A stretch of DNA of 64,000 bases from Arthrobacter sp. Soil736 (lineage in GTDB: Bacteria > Actinomycetota > Actinomycetes > Actinomycetales > Micrococcaceae), in contig NZ_LMSB01000016.1 in assembly GCF_001428005.1 (NCBI RefSeq), positions 1 to 64,000 of the forward strand, read 5' to 3'. The notes under the pieces are model-generated. The model was not told the DNA's origin, did no database searches, and saw nothing but the letters and a program-made list of their open reading frames with translations. Positions 9,638 through 18,337 of the stretch are shown one piece after another. Made by a program: the position numbers and the translations under genes. Each line of letters starts with the position of its first letter. The first letter of the stretch is position 1.

Positions 9638-10420
9638 GTGGCTGAGGGCTCCTCAGCGTCACGATTCCTGCGGACCACGGGCCAGCATGCAGTCATAGAA
9701 CCGGACACCTACACCGAGGGCGGCTTCGTGCTCAGCATCGGCGGGGCGGAACAGTCGCACGTCGATCTGGCCGACCCATCGGACATCTTCTACGAGTACC
9801 TCCGCCGGATCGGCCACATGGTGGACCTGGCTGCCCCCTGGGGTGAGCCGGTCACCGCCCTGCACCTCGGGGCGGGTGCCCTGACCCTGGCCCGGTACAT
9901 CCAGGCGACCCGCCCGGGTTCGCTGCAGTACGCCGTGGAGCTGGAGCGTGAACTGCTGGACTTTGTGCTGGAGCAGCTGCCGCTGCCCGAGGGAACGCGG
10001 CTGCACACGATCATCGGCGACGCCCGCGGCGCGCTGGCCGAGCTGCCCGCGGACCTCCGTTTCGACGTCGTCATCCTCGATATCTTCTCCGGCCCCGAGG
10101 CTCCGGAGCACCTTGCCTGCACCGAGTTCTACGAGGAGGCCGCGGCCCTGCTGACGGAACGGGGCGTGCTGATCGTGAACGTGGGTGACGAGCCGGGCCT
10201 GACACTGGTCCGCAGCCAGGTGGCGGCCCTGCGGCGCGCCATGACGGACGTCGCGGCCTTCGCCGAAGCCGGCATGTTCACGGGCCGGTACCCGGGGAAC
10301 ATCATCCTGGCCGGCACCCGGAAGCCGTGGCCGGCCGAATGGACCGCAGCACTGGCGGCACGCGGACCGCACCCTGCCAAGGTGCTGGCGGGGGTCGAAC
10401 TGGATCAGTTGTCGGCCTGA
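9638..10420 (+). CDS. Spermidine-synthase-like methyltransferase-fold protein
   Basis: 260-aa Rossmann-fold protein of the polyamine synthase superfamily. Visible are the nucleotide/dcSAM-type glycine motif LHLGAGALTLARYIQ, the acidic AVELERELLDF, the IIGDARGALAELP loop, and LDIFSGPEAPEHL where true aminopropyltransferases carry their catalytic Asp segment (D-S/T-T/S-D-P). The altered segment suggests that it is not a classical spermidine synthase. GTG start at 9638, two bases after the aminotransferase stop, so the two are coupled. Substrate unknown. Confidence 0.8.
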   Translation: MAEGSSASRFLRTTGQHAVIEPDTYTEGGFVLSIGGAEQSHVDLADPSDIFYEYLRRIGHMVDLAAPWGEPVTALHLGAGALTLARYIQATRPGSLQYAVELERELLDFVLEQLPLPEGTRLHTIIGDARGALAELPADLRFDVVILDIFSGPEAPEHLACTEFYEEAAALLTERGVLIVNVGDEPGLTLVRSQVAALRRAMTDVAAFAEAGMFTGRYPGNIILAGTRKPWPAEWTAALAARGPHPAKVLAGVELDQLSA

Positions 10421-10453
10421 CGGGCCTGAGGACGGCTCAGCCTTGGGACGGGC

Positions 10454-11059
10454 TCAGTCCTCCGGCACGGGTCCGACGTTGACCTGCTGCCCGCTGGCCG
10501 GTTCGGCGAACCACAGCCTGGTCTCGCCGTACTTCTTGTCCGCAAACCGTTCCAGTCCCGCCGGCCACTCCGGCTCATGTGACCGCGAGGACCGCTCCAC
10601 CACAACCACGGCACCGGCCGCGAGGTGCGGGGCCAGCTTGCCCAGGACCGCGGCGAGCGCCGGCTGGTCCAGGGGGTAGGGCGGGTCCAGGAACACCACA
10701 TCCCAAAGGGTTTCTTCAGCTATCCGGTCGAGGAAGGACTCAACCCGGGAACGGTGCACGGTGACGGTCTTCCGCCCCAGCACGCCGTTGATCAGGTCCG
10801 CGTTCCGCTGGCAGACGGCGCTGGCTTTGGCATCGAATTCCACGAGGTCGACGGCGGCCGCGCCCCGGCTGGCGCTCTCCACGCCGAGCGACCCGGAACC
10901 GGCGTAGAGGTCCAGCGCGCGCGAGCCGGACAGGACATTGAACGCGTCCAGCCGGGAAAACAGGGCCTCTTTGACGCGGTCCGTCGTGGGTCGCGTCAGG
11001 GACCCGGGCACGCTGACAAGCGGCGTTCCCCCGGCAGCACCGGCCACGATCCGGGTCAT
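10454..11059 (-). CDS. rsmD: 16S rRNA (guanine966-N2)-methyltransferase RsmD
   Basis: SAM-dependent enzyme methylating G966 of 16S rRNA. The 201-aa protein begins MTRIVAGAAGGTPL, matching the family opening (RIIaGxxkGrxL), with SAM motif LDLYAGSGSLGVESASRGA and the catalytic DPPY in FLDPPYPLD. It lies 45 bp downstream of recG on the same strand, the usual recG-rsmD pair, and converges on the spermidine-synthase-like gene 33 bp away. Confidence 0.95.
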   Translation of the reverse strand: MTRIVAGAAGGTPLVSVPGSLTRPTTDRVKEALFSRLDAFNVLSGSRALDLYAGSGSLGVESASRGAAAVDLVEFDAKASAVCQRNADLINGVLGRKTVTVHRSRVESFLDRIAEETLWDVVFLDPPYPLDQPALAAVLGKLAPHLAAGAVVVVERSSRSHEPEWPAGLERFADKKYGETRLWFAEPASGQQVNVGPVPED

Positions 11060-11104
11060 GCGGTAACCCGATTTCCGATGCGATCCGCCGGGACGTCCAT
11101 GGTT

Positions 11105-13363
11105 CTAGCCGCGTTCAAGGAACGCCTCCTTCTCGGGGTTCAGGTAGTCGTCGATGGCCTCGGCAAGGGCCGGGTGGTCCAGCAGCGACGGGTCGCCGGC
11201 CACGATCTCCTGGGCATCCTGCCGGGCGCGGGCAATGATGTCCTCATGTTCCAGGACCCTGAGCAGCTTCAGCGTGGACCGGCCGCCCGACTGCGAGGCG
11301 CCGAGGATGTCGCCTTCGCGGCGCAGCTTCAGGTCCTCCTGGGACAGTTCGAAGCCGTCGGTGGTGGCGGCGACGGCGTCCAGCCTGCGGCGGCTCGGGT
11401 GGCCGGGCTCAAGCGTCGTCACCAGCAGGCACGTGCCCGGCAGGCCTCCGCGGCCCACGCGGCCACGGAGCTGATGGAGCTGCGAAATGCCGAACCGGTC
11501 CGCGTCCAGGATGACCATCAGCGTGGCGTTGTGTACGTCCACGCCCACCTCGATCACCGTGGTGGAGACCAGCAGCTTGGTCTTGTTGGCCGTGAACGAT
11601 GCCATGGTCTCGGATTTCAGCGCAGGATCCTGCCGCCCGTGGAGCGGGGCCAGCGGAATCCCGTCCAGCGAAGGCTCCTCCCTGAGGTGTTCGACGACGG
11701 CGGTCACCGACGCCAGTTCGCGCCCGGGGCCGTCCCCCTCCAGTTCCCCGGGGGCTGGCTCCGCTTCGCCGGGACTGAAATCGCCGTCGTCGTCCGTCCC
11801 GATCTTCGGGCACACGACGTACACCTGATGCCCGGCGTCGATCTCTTCCCGTGACCGGGACCAGATCCGTCCGGCCCAGGCAGGATTTTCCGCGAGGCCC
11901 ACGACGTGGGTGGTGATGGGTGCCCTGCCGGCCGGCAGTTCGTCCAGCACGGAGGTTTCGAGGTCGCCGAAAACGGTCATGGCCACGGTCCTGGGGATGG
12001 GGGTGGCCGTCATGACCAGCAGGTGCGGCGGCCTGCTGGCCTTGGATCGCAGGACATCGCGCTGCTCCACGCCGAAGCGATGCTGCTCGTCCACCACAAT
12101 CAGGCCGAGGTCATAAAAGGAAACGTTATCGCTCAGCAGGGCGTGCGTGCCGATGACAATCCCGGCAGTTCCTGACGCGGCGTCCAGCAGTGCCTGCTTG
12201 CGTGCCGCCGTGGGCATGGAACCGGTGAGCAGGCTGACCTGGACGGTGTGGTCGCCGAAGCCGCCCAGCAGTCCGTCCCGGGCCAGCGTGCCGAGCGTCC
12301 GCCGGATGGAGTCGAAGTGCTGTGCGGCGAGGACTTCCGTGGGCGCCAGGAGGGCCGCCTGTCCCCCCGCGTCGACAACCTGCAGCATAGCGCGGAGCGC
12401 CACGATGGTCTTCCCCGAGCCCACCTCGCCCTGCAGCAGCCGGTTCATGGGTCCGTCCTGGGACAGTTCGTCGGAAAGCGTCTTGCCCACGGCGGCCTGC
12501 CCTGCGGTCAGCGTGAACGGCAGCTGGCGGTCGAAGGCGGCCAGGAGTCCGTCGGGCACGGGACGCCGGGCGGTTGCTTCCTCCGCGGCCAGCAGGGCGC
12601 GGCGGCGCGCCAGGGCGGACTGCAGGACCAGCGCCTCCTGGTAGCGGAACCGGTCCCTGGCCTTGCGCCAGTCCCCGGGTGTCTGCGGCGCGTGGATCAG
12701 GCGGTAGGCCTCGGGCATCGGCAGGAACCTCTCGCGGGCCGAGATGTCCGCGGGCAGCGGGTCCTGCAGGGCGTCCAGGTCCACGGTGTCCAGAAGGGTG
12801 GAAATGACCTTCTGGATGGACCAGCTGGTGAGTTTGGCGGTTGCCGGATACACGGGGATGGGCATGGCCGCGAGCTTTTCCGGGTCCATGCCGGGGGTGT
12901 CCGGGTCCTCGTCCAGCAGCAGGAAATCAGGGTTGGTCAGGCCGAGCGATCCCGCGAAGCGGGTGACCTTGCCGGAAAACATCGCCCGGCGGCCCGGCTG
13001 GAGCTCAGCCTTGGCCCGGAAGCCGTTGAAGAAACTGATCTTGAGGGTTCCGGGCAGGGCCGAGCCCGGCTGCCGCGGACCGCCCGCGTGGGCGCCGGCG
13101 TCGTCGGAAATCACGACGTCGGTGATCGATCCGCGCCGGGCCCGCATCTGCCGCGTGCTGTTGGAAATGACGCGCGCAATCAGCGTCACTTCCTCGTCCA
13201 GCGGGACCTCGCTGATCGGCGTGAGCTCCCCCCGGCTCAGGTAGCGGCGCGGAAAGTAGTTGAGCAGGCCGCCAACGGTGATGATGCCCAGATGTTTTTC
13301 GACGACGGCCGCGGAGCGCTTGCCTATCCGGCGCTCCAGGCCGAGTTCCAGCTCCGTGTTCAT
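11105..13363 (-). CDS. recG: ATP-dependent DNA helicase RecG
   Basis: Branch-migrating helicase that regresses stalled forks and processes Holliday junctions. The 752-aa protein has an N-terminal OB/wedge region (LNYFPRRYL near residue 30), Walker A EVGSGKTIVALRA, the DEQH box IVVDEQHRFGVEQRD, motif III TATPIPRT, and C-terminal helicase motifs ending QLRGRVGRGG. An Asp/Gly-rich insert around 520-545 (DDDGDFSPGEAEPAPGELEG) is longer than in E. coli RecG. Its ATG overlaps the upstream stop (ATGA), so translation is coupled to the DAK2 gene. Confidence 0.96.
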   Translation of the reverse strand: MNTELELGLERRIGKRSAAVVEKHLGIITVGGLLNYFPRRYLSRGELTPISEVPLDEEVTLIARVISNSTRQMRARRGSITDVVISDDAGAHAGGPRQPGSALPGTLKISFFNGFRAKAELQPGRRAMFSGKVTRFAGSLGLTNPDFLLLDEDPDTPGMDPEKLAAMPIPVYPATAKLTSWSIQKVISTLLDTVDLDALQDPLPADISARERFLPMPEAYRLIHAPQTPGDWRKARDRFRYQEALVLQSALARRRALLAAEEATARRPVPDGLLAAFDRQLPFTLTAGQAAVGKTLSDELSQDGPMNRLLQGEVGSGKTIVALRAMLQVVDAGGQAALLAPTEVLAAQHFDSIRRTLGTLARDGLLGGFGDHTVQVSLLTGSMPTAARKQALLDAASGTAGIVIGTHALLSDNVSFYDLGLIVVDEQHRFGVEQRDVLRSKASRPPHLLVMTATPIPRTVAMTVFGDLETSVLDELPAGRAPITTHVVGLAENPAWAGRIWSRSREEIDAGHQVYVVCPKIGTDDDGDFSPGEAEPAPGELEGDGPGRELASVTAVVEHLREEPSLDGIPLAPLHGRQDPALKSETMASFTANKTKLLVSTTVIEVGVDVHNATLMVILDADRFGISQLHQLRGRVGRGGLPGTCLLVTTLEPGHPSRRRLDAVAATTDGFELSQEDLKLRREGDILGASQSGGRSTLKLLRVLEHEDIIARARQDAQEIVAGDPSLLDHPALAEAIDDYLNPEKEAFLERG

Positions 13364-14454
13364 CGTCCCTCGCGGCTCCCGGCATCAGCCTCCACCGGAT
13401 TGGGGTCCCGCGGAAGCGCCAGTTCGCTGACCGACACGTCCGCCGGATCTCCGAGTGAACTGATCGTCTCCAGCGCCGGCCCCGAATCCAGGACGTGGAC
13501 GTGCACGCGCCAGCGGTACCGGCCGTCCGCGTCCGGGGAGGGGCCCACCTGGCTCATGATCACGGAATCACCGAGTTCATCCAGGCGCTGCCTGAGGGTG
13601 GCGGCATCGAGCGGCGACAGGCTGATGGTGCACATGACCTCCACGCCGTCGTCGTCCGGCATGTCCGCGTGGATATGCGGGTCCTGCAGATCGTAGCCGT
13701 GCAGGCCGTCCAGGAGTTCGCTCTGGAGCTCCACGCCCAGCACCGCGGACCGCAGGCAGTCGAGGATCAGCAGCATGCCAACGCCGCCGGCGTCCACGAC
13801 GTGTGCGGCCTGCAGGGCGTCCAGCTGCGCTTCGGTGCGGACCACGGCCACAAGCGCTGCTTCGACCGCGGCGTCCAGGGCCAGGCCGAGCGCGTAGTTG
13901 CTGTCATTGCCGTTCTGGCCGGCGTCGACGGCGGCGGCAGCCCGCGCGGCCGCCTCCATGACCGAGAGCATGGTGCCGGGAACAGGATCGCTGAGCGCCG
14001 ACCAGGCCCGGATCTGTGCCCGGTTGAGCGCGGCGGCGAGAGTCGTTGACGTGAGTCGGGTGTGCCCGGACAGCGGTTCGGCGGCCGCACACAGGAACAC
14101 GGAGAACAGGGTTCCCGAGTTTCCCCTGGCCTGCTCCATGGCGGCCTGCCCGGCCTTGGCCAGGACGGCGCCGACGTCGTTCTGCGCCGGGTCCGGGGCC
14201 TGGCGCAGGTCAGGCGTCCGGGCGGGGTCCTGCATCTGGGCGGGATTCTGAATCCGGGCGGGGACCGGCGCGGCGTCCTGGAGCGAACGTGCGGCCGCCC
14301 TGACCGTGAGGTAGAGGTTGGTGCCAGTGTCGCCGTCGGCGACCGGGAAGATGTTGATCGCATTGAGGCGGTCGCTGTGGTTGCCCAGGGCGGTCTCGGC
14401 CTTGCCCAACCACCGCTTCATCGCTTGCGCGTTCGCGGCAATCTTAATCTGCAA
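13360..14454 (-). CDS. DAK2 domain protein (FakA/YloV-like, short form)
   Basis: Nucleotide-binding DAK2 domain related to dihydroxyacetone kinase and the fatty-acid kinase FakA. The metal/ATP motif INIFPVADGDTGTNLYLT is intact (about residues 33-50), followed by ARGNSGT and GxDAGG-like stretches. At 364 aa it lacks much of the C-terminal part of the roughly 550-aa YloV/FakA proteins, and its C-terminus differs. The TTG at 14454 overlaps thiL by 11 bp; an ATG at 14421 is an equally good start (it opens MKRWLGKAE). Placement between thiL and recG is common in Actinobacteria. A catalytic role is not shown by the sequence. Confidence 0.85.
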   Translation of the reverse strand: MQIKIAANAQAMKRWLGKAETALGNHSDRLNAINIFPVADGDTGTNLYLTVRAAARSLQDAAPVPARIQNPAQMQDPARTPDLRQAPDPAQNDVGAVLAKAGQAAMEQARGNSGTLFSVFLCAAAEPLSGHTRLTSTTLAAALNRAQIRAWSALSDPVPGTMLSVMEAAARAAAAVDAGQNGNDSNYALGLALDAAVEAALVAVVRTEAQLDALQAAHVVDAGGVGMLLILDCLRSAVLGVELQSELLDGLHGYDLQDPHIHADMPDDDGVEVMCTISLSPLDAATLRQRLDELGDSVIMSQVGPSPDADGRYRWRVHVHVLDSGPALETISSLGDPADVSVSELALPRDPNPVEADAGSREGR

Positions 14455-15469
14455 AGTGATCCCATCCCACGGAGTCAGCGGGCCGGCCCGCGATTGTCAC
14501 GCCTGCCGCTTCATTTGAACTGCAGGCCTGTACTGAGCCTATCCCAGCGAACCCCGGGGGCAGCTGAACGCCGGCGGGGAAAGTGGCGAGCAGGCCATGG
14601 TCCTCGCCGCCGCCAAGCACCCACGCCAGCGGGTCCGCGTTCAGGATGCCGGCGGCCGGCTGCAGGGGCGCGGCCAGCAGTTTCAGCGCCTTGGGGTCAA
14701 GGTCCAGCACCACGTTGCTGGCCAGAGCGAGCCTGGTGCCGTCGCGCACGAGGCCGTCGGAGATGTCCATCATGGCGGTGGCGCCGGATGTCCGGGCAAG
14801 GGGGCCAGCATCCAGCGGCGGCTCGGGACGGCATTGCAGGTCCAGGAGCGAGCGCAGTTCCGGCGTCAGGGAGCCCACCGGATGCTCCGACTCCAGCAGG
14901 GCCAGCCCGGCCGCGGCCGAGCCCGCCCGGCCGGCGATGGCCAGGGTGTCCCCGGCCCGCGCCCCTGACCTGAGCACCGGCTGCCCGCCGCTGAGCGTCC
15001 CCAGGACTGCGACGGTGACGGACAGCTCGCCGCCGCGGCCAAGATCGCCTCCCGCAACGGAACATGCCCCGGCACCGAGTTTGCCGATGGCGGCGGCGAG
15101 TCCGTCCGCCAGGTCCTCGACCCAGTCCACGGGGGTGTCGGCGGGCATGGTCAGGCTGACCACCAGGGAGGTTGCGGACCCGCCCATGGCATTGATGTCG
15201 CTGAGGTTCTGGGCTGCCGCCTTCCAGCCCACGTCATAGCCGGTGGTGCGGTAGCCGTTGTTCCACTGAAGCCGGAAATCCTGGTCCTGCACCTGGGTGT
15301 CGATGCTGATGACTGTCCGGCCGTCGGGCACGGCAACGATGGCGGCGTCATCGCCCGGCCCGAGGAGCACGGCGGCGCTGTGCAGGGCGTTCAGTTCCAG
15401 GCGCGGGAAGATCCGGGCCAGAAGCTCGGCTTCGGACAGTTCGGCGACAGTCGGTGGTGATTGGGGCAC
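14444..15469 (-). CDS. thiL: Thiamine-phosphate kinase
   Basis: Phosphorylates thiamine monophosphate to thiamine diphosphate. The 341-aa protein has family motifs GPGDDAAIV (about 38-46), ISIDTQVQDQDF, GYDVGWKAAAQNLSDINAMG, the Gly-rich VAGGDLGRG and DISDGLVRDG. It is the first gene of the minus-strand thiL-DAK2-recG-rsmD unit, with overlapping or near-overlapping junctions. It diverges from the DUF3515 lipoprotein gene 115 bp away. Confidence 0.94.
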   Translation of the reverse strand: MPQSPPTVAELSEAELLARIFPRLELNALHSAAVLLGPGDDAAIVAVPDGRTVISIDTQVQDQDFRLQWNNGYRTTGYDVGWKAAAQNLSDINAMGGSATSLVVSLTMPADTPVDWVEDLADGLAAAIGKLGAGACSVAGGDLGRGGELSVTVAVLGTLSGGQPVLRSGARAGDTLAIAGRAGSAAAGLALLESEHPVGSLTPELRSLLDLQCRPEPPLDAGPLARTSGATAMMDISDGLVRDGTRLALASNVVLDLDPKALKLLAAPLQPAAGILNADPLAWVLGGGEDHGLLATFPAGVQLPPGFAGIGSVQACSSNEAAGVTIAGRPADSVGWDHFAD

Positions 15470-15584
15470 GCCACTACGCTACCGCCACGGACCGACATTG
15501 TTTCCCGGATGGCGTTTCCCGGAGGCGCCGGGGCTGGGTTTGGGACTGTCAGATGCCCTGCCGTCGGAGCGATAGGCTTAATGT

Positions 15585-16088
15585 ATGCACCGCGTCCGCA
15601 CCCCCGCCCCTGTCCGTCGGCTGAAGGTAGCGGCCGCGGTGGCCCTCACGGGACTTGCGCTGGGCGGCTGCGCCTCCGCCGTCGACGTTCCCCCTGCCGC
15701 GGATGCCGCGAACCCCGCGTGCGCCCCCATGATGGTGGCGCTGCCGGACGCCATTGGCGACGCCGGCCTGCGCAAGACCAACAGCCAGGCAACGGCCGCA
15801 TGGGGCGATCCCTCCAAGGTGATCCTGCGCTGCGGCGTCAACGTCCCCGGGCCCACAACGGACCGGTGCGTCAGCGTCAACGATGTGGACTGGGTCATCA
15901 AAGAGGGCAATCCGGTGTGGACCTTGACCACATTCGGCCGGGAGCCCGCCACCGAGATCCTGATGGATCCGGACAAGATCAGCTCGGCCACGGTGCTGGC
16001 CGACCTATCCGCGGCGGCAGCCAAGATCAAGGCAAGCCGCAACTGCGTGGGCCAGGAAGATCTCCGGGACCTGCCCACGAGCAAGTAG
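15585..16088 (+). CDS. DUF3515 family lipoprotein
   Basis: 167-aa exported protein. A basic N-terminus, a hydrophobic stretch and the lipobox LALGGC predict a lipid-anchored product after residue about 23. The mature part has a paired-Cys pattern (NPACAP, LRCGV, TDRCVS, SRNCVG) and WVIKEGNPVWTLTTFGREP, matching DUF3515. Its position between thiL and ddl, opposite to both, is the usual actinobacterial arrangement. Function is unknown; envelope location is inferred from the signal. Confidence 0.85.
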   Translation: MHRVRTPAPVRRLKVAAAVALTGLALGGCASAVDVPPAADAANPACAPMMVALPDAIGDAGLRKTNSQATAAWGDPSKVILRCGVNVPGPTTDRCVSVNDVDWVIKEGNPVWTLTTFGREPATEILMDPDKISSATVLADLSAAAAKIKASRNCVGQEDLRDLPTSK

Positions 16089-16135
16089 GTCTCGACAGGC
16101 TCGACCAGCAGACCCCGGGCCTCGACCAGCGCACT
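16087..16135. repeat. Short imperfect intergenic direct repeat
   Basis: Between the convergent DUF3515 and ddl genes the motif GGCTCGACCAGC is followed by GGCCTCGACCAGC, and the block opens with TAGGTCTCGACAGG. This resembles the dispersed GGTCTCGACAGGCTCGACC intergenic family of Micrococcales genomes. No long stem or U-run is visible, so a terminator role is doubtful. Confidence 0.5.
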
Positions 16136-16136
16136 T

Positions 16137-17282
16137 CTAGCGGAGGCCGGTCTTCCGGTTCAGGGCCAGGTGGATCAGTTCGTCGATCAGTTCCGCGTAG
16201 CTCAGCCCTGACGCCGCCCACATCTGCGGGTACATGCTCTTCGGCGTGAACCCGGGCATCGTGTTGATCTCGTTGATGATCAGCGCGCCGTCGGCCGTGT
16301 AGAAGAAGTCCACCCGGCTCAGGCCCTCGGCTCCGACGGCGTCGAACGCCACCGCGGCAAGCTCGCGGACCCTGGCAATCGCCTCGTCCGGCATGTCCGC
16401 GGGGCAGCTGAGGGCGGCTGCGTCATCCACGTACTTGGCGTTGAAATCGTAGAATTCGTGTTCGCCTTCGGCCACGGAGATTTCGCCGGGCAGCGACGTC
16501 CGCGGCGCGTCTGAGCCGCGGCCCTCCAGCACCGCGCACTCGATCTCCCGGCCCACGATGCCGGCCTCGATCACGAGCTTGGGGTCGTGCTCCCGGGCAG
16601 CTTCGATCGCGGCGTCAAGGTCCTCGAGGGAGTCCACTTTGGAGATGCCCATGGACGATCCCGCGCGCGCAGGCTTGACGAACACCGGGAACCCGAGCAG
16701 ATCCACGCGCTTGCGCACCGACTCCGGATCGTTGCGCCACTGCCGGTCCGTGACCGCAATGTACGGCCCCACGCGCAGTCCAGCAGCCTCGAAGACCACC
16801 TTCATGAAGTGCTTGTCCATGCCCACGGCCGACGCCAGGACTCCGGCACCCACGTAGCGGGTATCGGACAGCTCCAGCAGGCCCTGGATGGTGCCGTCCT
16901 CGCCGAACGGGCCGTGAAGCAGCGGGAAGACGACGTCAACGGTGCCCAGTTCCTGGGGAACCTCGTTGGGGGACGCCACGATCAGCTGGTGTTCCCCGCC
17001 GATCTGCGCCAGGGTCACCGTCTGGGACGACGGCGCAACTTCGGGCAGCAAGGATGAGGACAGCGACCATTGCCCGGTGTCCCCGGCCGCGAGGACCCAC
17101 TGGCCGGACTTGGCAATCCCGATGGGAATCACGTCGTATTTGTTCCGGTCGATGGCGCCCAGCACACCGGCCGCGGTGACGCAACTGACCGCGTGCTCGC
17201 TCGAACGCCCGCCGAAGAGGACGGCGACTCGGGGCTTGCTCTGGGTTGGCTTGTCCGCTGCGGTCAAGTTTTCTTCCGACAC
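16137..17282 (-). CDS. ddl: D-alanine--D-alanine ligase
   Basis: ATP-grasp enzyme making the D-Ala-D-Ala dipeptide for peptidoglycan. The 381-aa protein (GTG start) has VLFGGRSSEHAVSCVTA at the N-terminus, LHGPFGEDGTIQGLLE, the ATP-grasp loop KPARAGSSMGISKV, and the metal-binding INEINTMPGFT near the C-terminus. This long form with an inserted N-terminal segment is the usual actinobacterial one. It is the last gene of murA-plsC-gpsA-ddl, only 2 bp after gpsA. Confidence 0.95.
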   Translation of the reverse strand: MSEENLTAADKPTQSKPRVAVLFGGRSSEHAVSCVTAAGVLGAIDRNKYDVIPIGIAKSGQWVLAAGDTGQWSLSSSLLPEVAPSSQTVTLAQIGGEHQLIVASPNEVPQELGTVDVVFPLLHGPFGEDGTIQGLLELSDTRYVGAGVLASAVGMDKHFMKVVFEAAGLRVGPYIAVTDRQWRNDPESVRKRVDLLGFPVFVKPARAGSSMGISKVDSLEDLDAAIEAAREHDPKLVIEAGIVGREIECAVLEGRGSDAPRTSLPGEISVAEGEHEFYDFNAKYVDDAAALSCPADMPDEAIARVRELAAVAFDAVGAEGLSRVDFFYTADGALIINEINTMPGFTPKSMYPQMWAASGLSYAELIDELIHLALNRKTGLR

Positions 17283-17284
17283 TG

Positions 17285-18337
17285 TTAGTAATCGCCTTCG
17301 GATTTAAGTTCCCGGGCCAGCAGCAGCGGCCCCAGTTGGTCAACGGACAATTTTCCGGCCAAAACGGCGACGACGGCCGCCGTGATGGGCATCTCGACGC
17401 CGAGCTTACCGGCAAGTTCGTGAACTGCCTGCCCTGACTTGATACCTTCGGCCGTCTGGGTCATTTTTTCGGCCACTTCGTCCAGGGTGAGGCCCTGGCC
17501 GAGCAGGCGGCCGGCGGTGTGGTTCCGGGACAGCGGCGACGAGCACGTGGCCACGAGGTCTCCCAGCCCGGCGAGGCCAGCCATGGTGTGGGCTGAACCG
17601 CCCAGGGCGAGGGCCAGGCGCGAGGTCTCGGCGAGTCCCCTGGTGATCACCGAAGCTTTGGTGTTGTCGCCCATCTGCTTTCCCTCGCAGATTCCGACGG
17701 CCAGGGCAATGACGTTCTTGACGACCCCGCCGATTTCAACGCCCACAATGTCGGTGGTGGTGTAGGGGCGGAAATACGGGGCCGTGCAGCTCCTCGCGAT
17801 CCAGCCGGCCACCGCGGAATCAGGGCAGGCCACCACCGAAGCGGTGGGCTCTTCCCGTGCGATTTCCATGGCCAGGTTGGGCCCGGACACCACGGCGATG
17901 CGGCCGGCGGGGATGTCCAGTTCCTCGCAGATCACTTCGCTCATGCGGGCGTCGGTGCTGAGCTCGAGGCCCTTCATGAGGGACACCACCAGGGCATCGG
18001 GCTCCAGGAAGGGCTTCCATTCCCGCAGCTGCAGGCGCAGCGACTGCGCGGGAACAGCGAGGACCACGAGGTCGGCTCCGGTCAGTACCTCAGCGACGTC
18101 AGTGGACGCGGTGATGCTGGGCGGAAGTTCGACGTCGGCCAGGTACTGGGGGTTGCGGTGGTGCAGGTTGATTTGCTCCACGACTTCGGCCCGCCGGCCC
18201 CAGAGCCTGATGCGCCGCTCGACGCCCGAGGCCGTGGCGGCGTCGGCCAGGATCTTGGCGAAAGTGGTGCCCCATGAACCAGCGCCGAGCACCGCCACGG
18301 ACACCGCGGAGCCCGACCCGCTCTGCACTGGCGTCAC
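17285..18337 (-). CDS. gpsA: NAD(P)-dependent glycerol-3-phosphate dehydrogenase
   Basis: Reduces dihydroxyacetone phosphate to sn-glycerol 3-phosphate, the phospholipid backbone. The 350-aa protein has the dinucleotide fold VAVLGAGSWGTTFAKILAD (about 13-31), VSLMKGLE, the catalytic lysine in VVKNVIALAVGICEG, and the GLGDLVATCSSPLSRN signature. GTG start at 18337 overlaps the plsC stop (GTGA), so the acyltransferase and its substrate-making enzyme are coupled. Confidence 0.95.
   Translation of the reverse strand: MTPVQSGSGSAVSVAVLGAGSWGTTFAKILADAATASGVERRIRLWGRRAEVVEQINLHHRNPQYLADVELPPSITASTDVAEVLTGADLVVLAVPAQSLRLQLREWKPFLEPDALVVSLMKGLELSTDARMSEVICEELDIPAGRIAVVSGPNLAMEIAREEPTASVVACPDSAVAGWIARSCTAPYFRPYTTTDIVGVEIGGVVKNVIALAVGICEGKQMGDNTKASVITRGLAETSRLALALGGSAHTMAGLAGLGDLVATCSSPLSRNHTAGRLLGQGLTLDEVAEKMTQTAEGIKSGQAVHELAGKLGVEMPITAAVVAVLAGKLSVDQLGPLLLARELKSEGDY

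Noticed and set aside
9638..10420. True spermidine synthase
   Set aside because: The catalytic Asp segment is altered and no polyamine genes lie nearby, so only the fold is called.
12248..13696. 482-codon plus-strand frame opposite recG
   Set aside because: Antisense shadow; crosses the recG/DAK2 junction.
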